From contig NZ_JAGISH010000001.1 of the NCBI RefSeq assembly GCF_017813235.1, forward strand, positions 496,001 to 560,000: DNA of 64,000 nt, given 5' to 3'. The translations under genes were made by a program, and so were the position numbers. Shown here one piece after another: positions 37,846 through 46,929 of the stretch. The notes below the pieces were generated by a model. That model did not search any database. It worked only from the letters and a program-made list of their open reading frames with translations, and was not told the DNA's origin. How positions within the stretch are numbered: position 1 is the first letter of the stretch; every line of letters starts with the position of its first letter. This DNA is from Sagittula salina (lineage in GTDB: Bacteria; Pseudomonadota; Alphaproteobacteria; Rhodobacterales; Rhodobacteraceae).

Positions 37846-39009
37846 ATGCCCGTCATCACCAACATCGACGATCTCAAGCGCATCCACCGCCGCCGCGTGC
37901 CCAAGATGTTCTACGACTACTGCGAATCCGGCTCCTGGTCGGAACAGACCTTCCGCGAGAACACCTCCGACTTCGATCAGATCTACCTGCGCCAGCGCGT
38001 TGCCATCGACATGGCCAACCGCTCCACCCGGACGCAGATGATCGGCCAGGACGTCGCCATGCCCGTGGCCCTCGCCCCCGTCGGGCTGACCGGCATGCAA
38101 TCCGCCGACGGCGAGATCAAGGCCGCCCGCGCCGCCGAGAAATTCGGCGTCCCCTATTGCCTCTCCACCATGTCCATCTGCTCGATCGAGGACGTGGCCG
38201 AAAACACGTCCAAACCCTTCTGGATGCAGGTCTACACCCTGCGCGACGACGACTTCATGAAGCGCCTCTTCGACCGCGCGAAGGCCGCGAAATGCTCCGC
38301 CGCCGTCATCACCGTCGACCTCCAGCTTCTCGGCCAGCGCCACAAGGACCTGAAGAACGGCCTCACCGCGCCGCCGAAACTCACCCCGAAATCCGTCGCC
38401 AACCTCGCGACCAAGGTCCGCTGGGGGCTGGAGATGCTCCAGACCGAACGCCGCACCTTCCGCAACATCATCGGCCACGCGCAGAACGTCACCAACCCGC
38501 GCTCGCTCACCGAATGGACGGCGCAAAGCTTCGACCAGTCGCTGAACTGGGACCGCATCCGTGAATTCCGCCGCATGTGGGACGGCCCGCTGATCATCAA
38601 GGGCATCATCGACCCCCGCGACGCGCTGGAGGCCTGCAACGTCGGCGCCGACGCCATCGTGGTGTCGAACCACGGCGGACGGCAACTCGACGGCGCCCTC
38701 TCCTCCATCCGTGCGCTCGAACCCATCCTCGACGCCGTGGGCGACAAGATCGAAGTCCACCTCGACAGCGGCATCCGCTCCGGCCAGGACGTGCTGAAAG
38801 CCGTGGCCATGGGCGCCAAGGGCGTCTGGATCGGCCGCGCCTATGTCTATGGCCTGGGCGCCATGGGCGAAGCCGGTGTCACCAAGGCCCTCGAAGTCAT
38901 CCACAAGGAACTGGACATGTCCATGGCGCTCTGCGGACACCGCGACGTGAACACGGTGGACCGGGACATCCTCATGGTGCCGAAGGGGTTTTCGGGGGAG
39001 TGGGGGTGA
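37846..39009 (+). CDS. lldD: FMN-dependent L-lactate dehydrogenase / alpha-hydroxyacid oxidase
   Basis: A 387-residue FMN enzyme oxidising L-lactate (or related 2-hydroxyacids) to pyruvate. N-terminal NIDDLKRIHRRRVPKMFYDY, VALAPVGLTGMQSADGE near 82 (FMN binding) and VVSNHGGRQLDGA near residue 272 with the catalytic His-Gly-Gly-Arg are typical, as are LDSGIRSGQDVLKA and the GRAYVYGLGAMGE close. The start has a CGGAGG ribosome site. Its stop overlaps a GTG of a small downstream frame that leads into the low-GC cassette. Confidence 0.93.
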   Translation: MPVITNIDDLKRIHRRRVPKMFYDYCESGSWSEQTFRENTSDFDQIYLRQRVAIDMANRSTRTQMIGQDVAMPVALAPVGLTGMQSADGEIKAARAAEKFGVPYCLSTMSICSIEDVAENTSKPFWMQVYTLRDDDFMKRLFDRAKAAKCSAAVITVDLQLLGQRHKDLKNGLTAPPKLTPKSVANLATKVRWGLEMLQTERRTFRNIIGHAQNVTNPRSLTEWTAQSFDQSLNWDRIREFRRMWDGPLIIKGIIDPRDALEACNVGADAIVVSNHGGRQLDGALSSIRALEPILDAVGDKIEVHLDSGIRSGQDVLKAVAMGAKGVWIGRAYVYGLGAMGEAGVTKALEVIHKELDMSMALCGHRDVNTVDRDILMVPKGFSGEWG

Positions 39010-39092
39010 AACCATTAAAACGGGATGCCGATATTGAAACACAACCCGAGGATACATATGCTTCTGGCAGCGCGCAGCCAGAGCAGGTATAA
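39006..39092 (+). CDS. Possible 28-residue leader ORF before the low-GC cassette
   Basis: A GTG overlapping the lldD stop (GTGA) opens a frame of 28 codons (MKPLKRDADIETQPEDTYAS...) ending in TAA at 39090-39092. The next gene starts with TTG only four bases later and in the same frame. Either this is a translated leader, or the cassette gene was once longer and this TAA is a nonsense mutation. Coding is unproven. Confidence 0.3.
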   Translation: MKPLKRDADIETQPEDTYASGSAQPEQV

Positions 39093-39095
39093 AAA

Positions 39096-39854
39096 TTGCA
39101 GGAACCTCGTCTTCAATCCAGAAGCCAGAATCCTCTCACCGAACTATCCGAACTTCGGCTAGAATGCTTGAAGGATGAACACGTCACACAATTGGTGTGT
39201 CGGTTAGTTTTTGGAAATATGCTATTTGAGTACGGTGACCGAGAGTACCAAATTGGGGTGCTTAGAGCGCACCTTCGCTTGACAATGGAGGGCGCTGAGT
39301 CGGTTATCGGCACAGCCTTTGGAGATAGGTTACTAGAAGACGTTGTGGAAAATGACCGGCTGGACACCATGTCTGATGCATCTGCTAGCATCGGAGCAAA
39401 CGCCAGCGTAGACGCCAGTTACGGCGGAAATACCACGGCAAAAATTGGCGGCGAAGCTAAGCGAACGCGGTCACGCGAGCAAAACAAGCATTATCTTCCT
39501 GTAGAGGCGCGTCCCAACGATAGCTGGGAGATCAGAGCACGCTCTGTCTCCGGTGACTCAAGTGAGCCAATTGAGGGGACCGCAATTCCCGGGGCCACAC
39601 TGTGCGAAATTAGAAAAAAGAGTGGAGGAAATCGGTTCGCCATAACTGGCGAGGTGCAAGTTTCTAGGCGAAGCATCGAGGTCAAGGCAAAGCAGGGAAA
39701 CAAGCTAAACAGATCGATGTTAGAATGGAGGAACAAGGATGCAATTATCTCCCAGATACTGAAACGTGCCATAGCACGTGAGTCCGCCAACTCACTTGGA
39801 GGCAGGTCAAGTTCATTCGTCGCAATTTCCCGAAGCGAAGTAGTGGAGGAGTGA
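39096..39854 (+). CDS. Unknown protein of low-GC cassette (gene 1)
   Basis: I do not recognise a family. The 252-residue product (TTG start at 39096; the first ATG is at 39219) has a helical, charged N-terminal part to about residue 90. Next comes a Gly/Ala/Ser/Asn-rich stretch with alternating small and polar residues near 93-118 (SASIGANASVDASYGGN...). A probable beta-rich part follows near 130-205 (YLPVEARPNDSWEIRAR, GEVQVSRRSIEVKAKQG), then a basic helical tail. It has no signal peptide or membrane helix. Base use is different from neighbours: sampled 60-base lines are 47-55% GC against about 65% in lldD, with codons such as AGA, AGG and TTA. It overlaps gene 2 (TGATG). Confidence 0.7.
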   Translation: MQEPRLQSRSQNPLTELSELRLECLKDEHVTQLVCRLVFGNMLFEYGDREYQIGVLRAHLRLTMEGAESVIGTAFGDRLLEDVVENDRLDTMSDASASIGANASVDASYGGNTTAKIGGEAKRTRSREQNKHYLPVEARPNDSWEIRARSVSGDSSEPIEGTAIPGATLCEIRKKSGGNRFAITGEVQVSRRSIEVKAKQGNKLNRSMLEWRNKDAIISQILKRAIARESANSLGGRSSSFVAISRSEVVEE

Positions 39855-40612
39855 TGCGCCTTGTTGAAGACTACCTAGACCACGAAGACCTTCGAGCAAT
39901 AAAAGCGGTATATGAGAGTAACACGCCTCGTTTTGATCTTCTCGTGAAGGCTTCCGGGCTAGACCCCAAGCGAGATTTCCAGCATACCAATCTGCGGAAT
40001 CTGGACTTTTGCGGGGCCGATCTAAGAGGTTTCGATTTTTCAGGATCGGACCTTAGGCAATCGGCCAAGAACTCAAACACACTAATCGACGACACAACGA
40101 TTTTTGGAAACGCAAAAATTGATTGGATCGATCGCGACAGCTTACCAATTGTGTTAAAGATGCAGCAAATAGAGGCAGTCACCACACCCAACAATCGAAG
40201 GCTTCTCCTTAATGAGCTTACCACAGAATTTGGAAAGACCCCTCACGTTGTTACGTACATGATATCTGCCGCAACAAACGCGTCAGACCTTGAGACTTTC
40301 CTCGACTTTTCCGGATTTATACCCAAAGACTTGTCAGCCCATCAATTCAAGACGCTGCGGGGAAAAGCGCAAACTTTGTTAAAAAAGCGTTTATCTCGCG
40401 CCCGAAGCCGAACAGGCAGGGAACGAACCGCAATATTCTCGATAGACTCGATCGCAAATCAGCTTAGAAATTCTCCCTCGTCCCTTTCGGAACACATCTA
40501 CGAGAGGCTTGTTAAAGTTGTTAGTGAAAAACAGCACACGATCAGCCTTAAAGGCATGGCGACAATTGAACCTAACGACTTGACCGAAGCATTCGCGAGA
40601 ATCGGCTATTGA
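39854..40612 (+). CDS. Pentapeptide-repeat-like protein of low-GC cassette (gene 2)
   Basis: A 252-residue product from the ATG at 39854, preceded by GGAGGAG and overlapping the gene 1 stop by one base. Residues 42-75 look like pentapeptide repeats (TNLRNLDFCGADLRGFDFSG, then SDLRQ), followed by IDDTTIFGNAKIDWID. The rest, from about residue 95, is helical with a basic patch (LLKKRLSRARSRTGRERT near 175). No enzyme motif is visible. A 60-base line at 40201 is only 43% GC. The tight coupling to gene 1 implies a joint role. A function cannot be assigned; a defence or toxin-type module is only one option. Confidence 0.75.
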   Translation: MRLVEDYLDHEDLRAIKAVYESNTPRFDLLVKASGLDPKRDFQHTNLRNLDFCGADLRGFDFSGSDLRQSAKNSNTLIDDTTIFGNAKIDWIDRDSLPIVLKMQQIEAVTTPNNRRLLLNELTTEFGKTPHVVTYMISAATNASDLETFLDFSGFIPKDLSAHQFKTLRGKAQTLLKKRLSRARSRTGRERTAIFSIDSIANQLRNSPSSLSEHIYERLVKVVSEKQHTISLKGMATIEPNDLTEAFARIGY

Positions 40613-40915
40613 GGATGGCAACACTATGACGCTTTACCGATTGCCTTCCACCGCGCGCTCGGATAACCGAATTTCAACCTCTCTCCGGGCGCAAGCCAGT
40701 ACAACCCATTGAAAACAAACACAGGTTTCGCCGCGAAACCTCTGGGAGCCGTCACCCGGGGCCCCACCCGACCCATTGCGCCATTGCTCAACCTGACATA
40801 GAGTCCGCCTCAGGGGCCCCATTCTTCGGCCCCGGCGGATATTCCGCCACCCGGTATTTTGCGCGTGCCCGTCCCGTTTGACGGATGAATCCGTTTTCAG
40901 ATCAGGAGCGCCACC
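40613..40915. other. Spacer after the low-GC cassette
   Basis: 303 bases in which GC returns to normal by about 40740. I see no gene and no terminal repeat marking the cassette end. A hairpin-prone stretch (GGGGCCCCATTCTTCGGCCCC near 40815-40835) lies here. The promoter of the next gene should be within its last 100 bases. Confidence 0.5.
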
Positions 40916-41338
40916 ATGGCCGGACATTTCCTCCTCCCGTCCCTTCCCTACACCGAACTCTACGCTGCCCAGACCCTCGCCGCTGCCCGCTGGAGCGGAC
41001 GCGCCCATGCCGCCGTCGGCTGGAACCAGGCTTCCGAAGCGGTCCTCACCGCCGCCATCAACGGCGGCAATATCGGCAACCGCAACGGCCTGCCCCCGCA
41101 CCGCTACCTCCAGTTCGACGCCGAACCCAACCTCTCCGAGGATGCCACCCGGTATTTCAATTTCGCCTCATGGGTCGACGCACTGACCCGCCCCGCGAGC
41201 ATCGGCCTCGGTCTTCGTGCCCTCTGCCCCGCCGCCCAGCAGTCCTGGCCCCATGACAAGTCCCGCGCCCTGCGCGAGCAGATCGCCCACGGCGACGTCT
41301 CCGTCGAGGTCTACTACCTCAGCGGCATCAAGATCTGA
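40916..41338 (+). CDS. Conserved-looking protein of unknown function
   Basis: A 140-residue cytoplasmic protein starting MAGHFLLPSLPYTELY. It has normal GC and codon use for this genome, unlike the cassette upstream. No signal peptide, membrane helix or known motif is visible. It lies about 100 bases before rplY in the same direction. The start could also be later. Confidence 0.6.
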   Translation: MAGHFLLPSLPYTELYAAQTLAAARWSGRAHAAVGWNQASEAVLTAAINGGNIGNRNGLPPHRYLQFDAEPNLSEDATRYFNFASWVDALTRPASIGLGLRALCPAAQQSWPHDKSRALREQIAHGDVSVEVYYLSGIKI

Positions 41339-41442
41339 GGCGGCCACAAAGCCCTTGCCAATCCCCCCGATCCATCCTAAAGGCCACGCTTCATGCGGGG
41401 TGACAGCCTTGGAGGCACCCCCTTAACCCTAGGAGATACAAC

Positions 41443-42069
41443 ATGGCTGGTGAGATCCCTGATCTTCAAGCTCAGGAACGGACGGGGACAGGCAAGGGCG
41501 CCGCTCGTCAGGCACGCCGCGACGGCATGGTTCCGGGCATCGTTTTCGGTGGCGAAAAAGAGCCGCTTCCGATCCAGATGCCCTTCAACGTCCTGCTGAA
41601 GCAGCTGAAGGAAGGTCGCTTCAAGTCCACCCTGTGGAACCTGCAGGTCGAAGGTCACGACGACGTCCGCGTCATCTGCCGCGACGTTCAGCGTGACATC
41701 GTGAAGGACCTGCCGACGCACGTCGACTTCATGCGTCTGCGCCGCACCTCGAAGGTGAACCTCTACATCCCCGTCGAGTTCATCAACGAAGAGGCCGCGC
41801 CCGGCATCAAGCGCGGCGGCGTGCTGACCGTGGTCCGCAACGAAGTCGAACTGGTCGTCACCGCCGGGGACATCCCGGAGAAGATCACCGTCGACCTCAC
41901 CGGCCTCAAGATCGGCGACATCGTGCACATCAACGACGTCACCCTGCCGGAAGGCGTGAAGGCGACCATCGACCGGAACTTCGTGATTGCCAATATCTCG
42001 GCCCCCTCGGGTCTGGCCGCGTCCGACGACGAAGAAGAAGAAACAGCAGCAGAGGCCGTCGAGGAGTAA
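41443..42069 (+). CDS. rplY: 50S ribosomal protein L25/general stress protein Ctc
   Basis: Binds 5S rRNA in the large subunit. The 208-residue protein is the long Ctc-type: L25 domain at residues 5-95 ([32 protein letters not shown] near 87), then the C-terminal TL5 domain, ending in an acidic tail ([14 protein letters not shown]). It precedes pth, the usual rplY-pth order. A CTAGGAG ribosome site is present, and a terminator-like hairpin follows. Confidence 0.96.
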   Translation: MAGEIPDLQAQERTGTGKGAARQARRDGMVPGIVFGGEKEPLPIQMPFNVLLKQLKEGRFKSTLWNLQVEGHDDVRVICRDVQRDIVKDLPTHVDFMRLRRTSKVNLYIPVEFINEEAAPGIKRGGVLTVVRNEVELVVTAGDIPEKITVDLTGLKIGDIVHINDVTLPEGVKATIDRNFVIANISAPSGLAASDDEEEETAAEAVEE

Positions 42070-42092
42070 TCCTCCGTTCCTTGCTTACCTCG

Positions 42093-42123
42093 AAGGCCCT
42101 CGCCCATCGGCGGGGGCCTTTTC
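42093..42123 (+). terminator. Intrinsic terminator between rplY and pth
   Basis: AAGGCCCTCGCC pairs with GGCGGGGGCCTT (42093-42104 and 42109-42120) and runs into TTTT. Confidence 0.75.
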
Positions 42124-42172
42124 CGTTGCGGCCACCTGCCGTAGACAGGGCGGGACACAAACGGAGGACAAG

Positions 42173-42850
42173 GTGCAGATATTTACGGGTCTCGGTAATC
42201 CCGGCGCCAAATACGCGGGCAACCGGCACAACATCGGCTTTATGGCACTTGACCGGATCGCGGAGGACCACGGCTTTGGCCCTTGGAAATCCCGTTTTCA
42301 GGGACATTGCGCCGAAGGGCGGCTGGGCAATGAAAAAGTCCTCCTTTTGAAACCGGGCACCTTCATGAACCTCTCTGGCCAGTCGGTCGGCGAGGCCATG
42401 CGCTTCTACAAGCTCGAGCCCGGCGATGTCACAGTCTTTCACGACGAATTGGACCTCGCCCCCGGTAAATGCCGGGTAAAGGTGGGGGGCGGTCATGCCG
42501 GCCACAACGGGCTGCGTTCGATCCATGCGCATATCGGCGAGGCCTACCGGCGGGTGCGGCTGGGTATCGGGCATCCGGGTCGCAAGGAGCTGGTGGCGGC
42601 CTATGTGCTGCACGATTTCCACAAGGCTGATCAGGACTGGCTGGACGACCTCTTGCGCGGGATCTCCGACGGGGCCCCGGCGTTGGCTGGAGGCGACCAA
42701 TCAGGTTTTCAGAACGCCGTGGCGCGGCGCGTGGCTCCGGCTCGGTCCTCAAAGACACCAAAGCCCGACGCCCCCGCCCCCAAGCAGGAACCCGAACCAC
42801 AGACGGACACGCGCAACCCTTTGCAGCGCCTCGCGGACAAGTTCCGGTGA
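42173..42850 (+). CDS. pth: Peptidyl-tRNA hydrolase
   Basis: Releases peptides from stalled peptidyl-tRNA. The GTG at 42173 is chosen because ACGGAGG lies 7 bases upstream and it gives the canonical beginning [22 protein letters not shown]. Catalytic residues are His19, Asn67 (FMNLSG) and Asp91 (FHDELDL); Asn of [12 protein letters not shown] follows. The product is 225 residues with a basic proline-rich C-terminal extension. It overlaps the next gene by one base. Confidence 0.96.
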   Translation: MQIFTGLGNPGAKYAGNRHNIGFMALDRIAEDHGFGPWKSRFQGHCAEGRLGNEKVLLLKPGTFMNLSGQSVGEAMRFYKLEPGDVTVFHDELDLAPGKCRVKVGGGHAGHNGLRSIHAHIGEAYRRVRLGIGHPGRKELVAAYVLHDFHKADQDWLDDLLRGISDGAPALAGGDQSGFQNAVARRVAPARSSKTPKPDAPAPKQEPEPQTDTRNPLQRLADKFR

Positions 42851-44007
42851 TGCGGCGGCTGGGATACGCGCTGGCGGTTCTGGCGGTCGTTCTGGCGAGT
42901 CTTGCCGCATGGAAACGAGAGGATATCATCCGGCTGATGGCGGTGCAGAGCCTGTTTTCCGAGGACCGCATCGTCTGGAATTTCAGCCATATGGACTCGC
43001 TGTTTCGTGCCGTGCCGCTGGACGCGGGCGCCGCACCGGAGCCGCTGCCGGAGGGACCCGCGGTGACGCTGCCCGATGGCTGGGACGCCTGGCTGAAGCG
43101 GCGCGCCATCACCGGCGTGGTGATCCTGAAAAGCGGCGTGCGGGTGCATGAAGCCTACCGGCTGGGCACCGGGCAAGCCGACGAGCGGATTTCGTGGTCG
43201 GTGGCGAAATCCTATTTGTCGGGGCTTTTCGGCATCCTCGTGGCCGAAGGTCATGTGGACTCGCTCGGTGCCCAAGTGGTGGAATATGTCCCTGAGCTGA
43301 AGGGATCGGCCTACGATGGCGTCACGATCCTCAACGTTTTGCAGATGTCCTCGGGGGTGGAATTCGATGAGGATTACCTCGACTTCTGGAGCGACATCAA
43401 CAAGATGGGACGTGTTCTGGCGCTGGGTGGGTCGATGGACCGCTTTGCCGCAGGGCTGACGGTCCGCGCACACTCGCCGGGAGAGGCGTGGGAATACGTC
43501 TCCATCGACACGCATGTGCTGGGCATGGTGGCGCGCGCGGCGACCGGTCGCGATCTGCCCGATCTGATGGCGGAGAAGCTACTGCGCCCGCTGGGTACAT
43601 ATGGCCAACCCTATTATCTGACAGACGGTTACGGGGTGGCTTTCGCCTTGGGCGGGCTGAACCTGACGACGCGCGACTACAGCCGCATGGGAGAAATGTT
43701 CCGTCAGATGGGGCGTTTCGGGGGTCGCCAGATCGTGCCCGCCGACTGGGTGGCGGAAAGCACCCGGCCCTCCGCGCGCACGAAGGAAGGCGCACGGCAA
43801 TACGGCTATCAGTGGTGGATGGCTGCGGATGCGCGGCCGGGCGAATTCATGGCGCGCGGGGTCTACGGGCAATACGTCTACATCGACCGAAGCAGCGGCA
43901 CGGTCATCGCCGTGAACGCGGCAGACCGGAATTTTCGCGAGCACGGTGCGTTCGAGGATGCGCTCGACATGTTTCGACGCATCGCAACAGGAGAGGGCAA
44001 GGTATGA
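42850..44007 (+). CDS. Class C beta-lactamase-type serine hydrolase
   Basis: A 385-residue membrane-anchored or exported protein (helix at residues 5-21) of the beta-lactamase/DD-peptidase fold. The SxxK motif is Ser117-Val-Ala-Lys120 in ISWSVAKSYLSG, and YVSIDTHVLG near 216 is the YxN/S-equivalent motif. Related proteins include 6-aminohexanoate-dimer hydrolase-like and esterase-like enzymes, so antibiotic resistance is not implied. It is coupled to pth and to the DUF2237 gene by short overlaps. Confidence 0.88.
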   Translation: MRRLGYALAVLAVVLASLAAWKREDIIRLMAVQSLFSEDRIVWNFSHMDSLFRAVPLDAGAAPEPLPEGPAVTLPDGWDAWLKRRAITGVVILKSGVRVHEAYRLGTGQADERISWSVAKSYLSGLFGILVAEGHVDSLGAQVVEYVPELKGSAYDGVTILNVLQMSSGVEFDEDYLDFWSDINKMGRVLALGGSMDRFAAGLTVRAHSPGEAWEYVSIDTHVLGMVARAATGRDLPDLMAEKLLRPLGTYGQPYYLTDGYGVAFALGGLNLTTRDYSRMGEMFRQMGRFGGRQIVPADWVAESTRPSARTKEGARQYGYQWWMAADARPGEFMARGVYGQYVYIDRSSGTVIAVNAADRNFREHGAFEDALDMFRRIATGEGKV

Positions 44008-44378
44008 AAAAGGATCCTTCGATCAATGTCTTGGGCGGGCCGCTTGAGACCTGTTCCCAGCAGCCGCTGACCGGTTTTTTCCGCGATGGCGCCTGCAACA
44101 CCTGCGTCGAGGATCGCGGCAACCATACGGTATGCGCGGTGATGACGGCGGAGTTTCTGGCCTTCTCCAAATACGTCGGCAATGATCTTTCGTCCCCGAT
44201 GCCGGCATTCCGCTTTGCGGGGTTGAAGCCGGGTGATCGCTGGTGCTTGTGCGCAGAGCGGTTTTTACAGGCCCATGACGAGGGTTGCGCGCCAAAGGTG
44301 AACCTTTCTGCGACCCATATCCGCGCGCTGGAGGTCATGCCGCTGGCGGTGCTCGAAGCGCATGCGTGGCAGGGCTAG
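44004..44378 (+). CDS. DUF2237 family protein
   Basis: A 124-residue protein with typical DUF2237 pattern: SINVLGGPLETCSQQPLTGFFRDGACNT near residue 6, DRGNHTVCAVMTAEFLAFSKYVGNDLSSP near 40, FRFAGLKPGDRWCLCAERF and VNLSATHIRALEV near 98. Several conserved cysteines suggest metal or redox chemistry; the function is unknown. The ATG overlaps the stop of the serine hydrolase. Confidence 0.9.
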   Translation: MKKDPSINVLGGPLETCSQQPLTGFFRDGACNTCVEDRGNHTVCAVMTAEFLAFSKYVGNDLSSPMPAFRFAGLKPGDRWCLCAERFLQAHDEGCAPKVNLSATHIRALEVMPLAVLEAHAWQG

Positions 44379-44493
44379 GGAAGACGGTCCGTTGATTGTT
44401 ATCCTGAGCGGTGCCGTTAATAAGCGATAGGAAAGGTGCTGTCTGAGGGGTCCAGCACCGAAATTCTTGCCAATTTCCAATCTATCCACAGAA

Positions 44494-45000
44494 TTAGGCT
44501 GCATCCTCCGCGCGCCTGACGGGCTCATCCAGCAGATCTTCGATGAAGAGGCTGAGGAGTTGCGCGCGCCCGGATACGCCCGCCTTGCGGTAAATCGCGT
44601 TGGTCTGCGCCTTTACGGTGCCTTCCGATGTGTGACGCAGGACGGCGATCTCGGCTGTCGACAGCCCCTTGATCAAGAACATCGCCACGTCGCGTTCCGC
44701 CGGGCTGAGTGCCCAGTCCGCGAAGCGTTCCTCGATCACTTCCATGAAAGCGCCGGAGGCGAGGCGGAGGCGGGATTCGGCGTCCTGCTGGCGCCGGGTC
44801 GCCTGCCGCATGAGAAGAATGCTGCCCCCGACACCGAGGAGCAGGCCCAGCACGGCACCGATCTGGATGAGTTCCATGAGGGCCCAGGACAGCGGTCGGT
44901 ACTGGATGCCAAAGAGCGAGGCGAGGATATCGAGCAACAGGAAGCCGCCGCAGCCGAGCTGCAAAAGCATGAGCAGGGCGAAACCCGCGCGGGGGGTCAC
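44494..45000 (-). CDS. Membrane-anchored LuxR-type regulator
   Basis: A 168-residue protein with two N-terminal membrane helices (about 6-28 and 44-63), a short linker and a C-terminal LuxR/GerE helix-turn-helix (LSPAERDVAMFLIKGLSTAEIAVLRHTSEGTVKAQTNAIYRKAGV split over about 98-142). The direct linkage of a DNA-binding domain to the membrane suggests sensing of an envelope signal, which is inference. Its start overlaps the stop of the upstream PepSY-like gene by four bases, so the two form an operon. Confidence 0.88.
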   Translation of the reverse strand: MTPRAGFALLMLLQLGCGGFLLLDILASLFGIQYRPLSWALMELIQIGAVLGLLLGVGGSILLMRQATRRQQDAESRLRLASGAFMEVIEERFADWALSPAERDVAMFLIKGLSTAEIAVLRHTSEGTVKAQTNAIYRKAGVSGRAQLLSLFIEDLLDEPVRRAEDAA

Positions 45001-45446
45001 GCGCCTGGTGTTCCTGCGGGGGGCGCGAGTGCCGCACCCCGGTCGTCGCGGTCCGGGCGATCATCAGGGTCGGGCCTGTCGTCGCGATCGCGGGGCTCGG
45101 GGTGATCATCAAGGTCCGGCGGTACGGCACGGTGGTCGCCCTTGGCACGTGGCTCCGGGCGGCCCGGTGTGGTGCCGCTGTCATCGGTGGCGGGGCGGTC
45201 CGTGCTCGTGTAGTCGCGTAGAATGGCACCGGTGGAGGGGTTGATGACGATCTCTCTCGCGCGCCCCTGCCCGGTGGCGTTGATACGGATGCGACCGAGG
45301 AAGGTGCGCCGGATCTCGATTTCCTCGTAGCGCTGAGTCTCGAGCTGATCGACCACAGTGTCGAGCGCGCTTTGTGCCGAAGCGCCCTGCCCCGCCAGCA
45401 TCAGCGCGACGGCACAGAGCCTCGGGAACGGAAAACGTCCGGCCAT
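44997..45446 (-). CDS. Exported PepSY-like protein with acidic/arginine tail
   Basis: From the ATG at 45446 the product is 149 residues with a signal peptide ending GQGASAQS. A small domain (VDQLETQRYEEIEIRRTFLGRIRINATG, then AREIVINPSTGAILRD, from about residue 30) resembles PepSY-type sequences. The C-terminal half is a disordered Asp/Arg/Pro repeat tail (RDRDDRPDPDDRPDRDD). An open frame upstream to 45575 is rejected. It may act as the periplasmic partner of the membrane LuxR regulator; inferred from the overlap. Confidence 0.75.
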   Translation of the reverse strand: MAGRFPFPRLCAVALMLAGQGASAQSALDTVVDQLETQRYEEIEIRRTFLGRIRINATGQGRAREIVINPSTGAILRDYTSTDRPATDDSGTTPGRPEPRAKGDHRAVPPDLDDHPEPRDRDDRPDPDDRPDRDDRGAALAPPAGTPGA

Positions 45447-45708
45447 ACCACGTCTCCTGGGGTTCGGGGCACCTGCATCAGTGAGTCGGTCAAGGATAGG
45501 GCGATACGGTGGTGCGCCGCAAACACTGTCGAGATCCAGAGAGCTTGCCGCACGCGGAGCAGGTGTTGGGGACATTCGCTTCGCGTTTCAGGACCCGACA
45601 AGCGCACCACCGCATCGACGATAAATTTGGGTGCCGACGGCGAAAACAGCAATAAACCACAGAAGTAAAGGCCATAAACTCAGGTTTACAGCCTTTACCG
45701 TCAGGCTT
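45447..45708. other. Spacer between trpB and the PepSY-like gene
   Basis: 262 bases. It holds the trpB terminator hairpin (45665-45698) and probably the promoter of the PepSY-LuxR pair; nothing else is visible. Confidence 0.5.
45665..45698 (-). terminator. Terminator hairpin of trpB
   Basis: GTAAAGGC (45665-45672) pairs with GCCTTTAC (45691-45698), and the loop contains a second nested stem (AAAC/GTTT). It starts 11 bases after the trpB stop on the minus strand; a TTCT tail follows. Confidence 0.7.
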
Positions 45709-46929
45709 TTAGCCCATGTCAAAGCCGAGGTGCTTTGCCACCGTGAAGATGTCCTTGTCCCCCCGTCCGCACATGTTCATGCAGATCAGGTGATCCTCTG
45801 GCAGGTCCGGTGCGATCTTCATCACATGGGCGAGTGCGTGGGACGGTTCGAGCGCGGGGATGATGCCTTCGGTCGCGCAGCACAGCTGGAAGGCCTCGAG
45901 CGCCTCCTTGTCGGTGATCGCCACATATTCGGCGCGCCCGATATCGTGCAGCCAGGCGTGTTCCGGCCCGATCCCGGGATAATCGAGACCGGCGGAGATC
46001 GAGAAGCCCTCGAGTATCTGCCCGTCGTCATCCTGCAACAAGTAGGTGCGGTTGCCATGCAGAACGCCAGGACGCCCGCCGGTCAGGGACGCGCAATGCT
46101 CCATCTTGTCGTTGACGCCCTTGCCGCCCGCCTCGACGCCGATGATCCTGACGCCCTTGTCGTCGAGGAAGGGGTAGAACAGCCCCATGGCGTTGGATCC
46201 GCCTCCGATGGCGGCGACGAGCGTGTCGGGCAGACGGCCCTCCTGCTCCATCATCTGTTCCCTGGCTTCCTTGCCGATGATCGATTGGAAATCGCGGACC
46301 ATGGCCGGGTACGGGTGCGGACCTGCCACCGTGCCGATGCAGTAGAAGGTGTCGCGTACGTTGGTCACCCAGTCGCGCAGCGCGTCATTCATGGCGTCCT
46401 TCAGCGTCCCGCGGCCAGAGGTCACGGGGATCACCTCCGCGCCCAGCAGACGCATCCGAAAGACGTTGGGCTGCTGACGCTCGACGTCATGCGCGCCCAT
46501 GTAGACGACACATTTCAGGCCGAACTTGGCGCAGACAGTCGCCGTCGCCACGCCATGCTGGCCGGCACCCGTTTCAGCGATGATGCGGGTCTTGCCCATG
46601 CGGCGGGCAAGGATGATCTGGCCCAGCACATTGTTGATCTTATGCGCGCCGGTGTGGTTCAACTCGTCGCGCTTGAGGTAGATCTTGGCGCCGCCCAGAC
46701 GGTCCGTCAGGCGCTCCGCGTAATACAGCGGCGAGGGACGGCCCACGTAGTGCTTCCACAGCCAGTCCATTTCCTCCCAGAAGGAGTCATCGGTCTTGGC
46801 CTTCTCGTATTCTTCCTCGAGCGAGAGGATCAGCGGCATCAACGTCTCGGACACGAAGCGCCCGCCGAAGATGCCGAAACGACCCTTTTCATCGGGCCCG
46901 TTCATGAAGCTGTTTACGAGATCGTCCAT
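45709..46929 (-). CDS. trpB: Tryptophan synthase beta chain
   Basis: PLP enzyme joining indole and serine to tryptophan. 406 residues from the ATG at 46929 ([23 protein letters not shown]). The PLP lysine is Lys97 in [12 protein letters not shown], with [11 protein letters not shown] near 120 and the GGGSNAMG phosphate-binding loop near 242. The frame is open to 47223 but the extension has no TrpB features. It lies alone: no trpF is next to it as in many relatives, and trpA is 8.7 kb away on the other strand. Confidence 0.97.
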   Translation of the reverse strand: MDDLVNSFMNGPDEKGRFGIFGGRFVSETLMPLILSLEEEYEKAKTDDSFWEEMDWLWKHYVGRPSPLYYAERLTDRLGGAKIYLKRDELNHTGAHKINNVLGQIILARRMGKTRIIAETGAGQHGVATATVCAKFGLKCVVYMGAHDVERQQPNVFRMRLLGAEVIPVTSGRGTLKDAMNDALRDWVTNVRDTFYCIGTVAGPHPYPAMVRDFQSIIGKEAREQMMEQEGRLPDTLVAAIGGGSNAMGLFYPFLDDKGVRIIGVEAGGKGVNDKMEHCASLTGGRPGVLHGNRTYLLQDDDGQILEGFSISAGLDYPGIGPEHAWLHDIGRAEYVAITDKEALEAFQLCCATEGIIPALEPSHALAHVMKIAPDLPEDHLICMNMCGRGDKDIFTVAKHLGFDMG

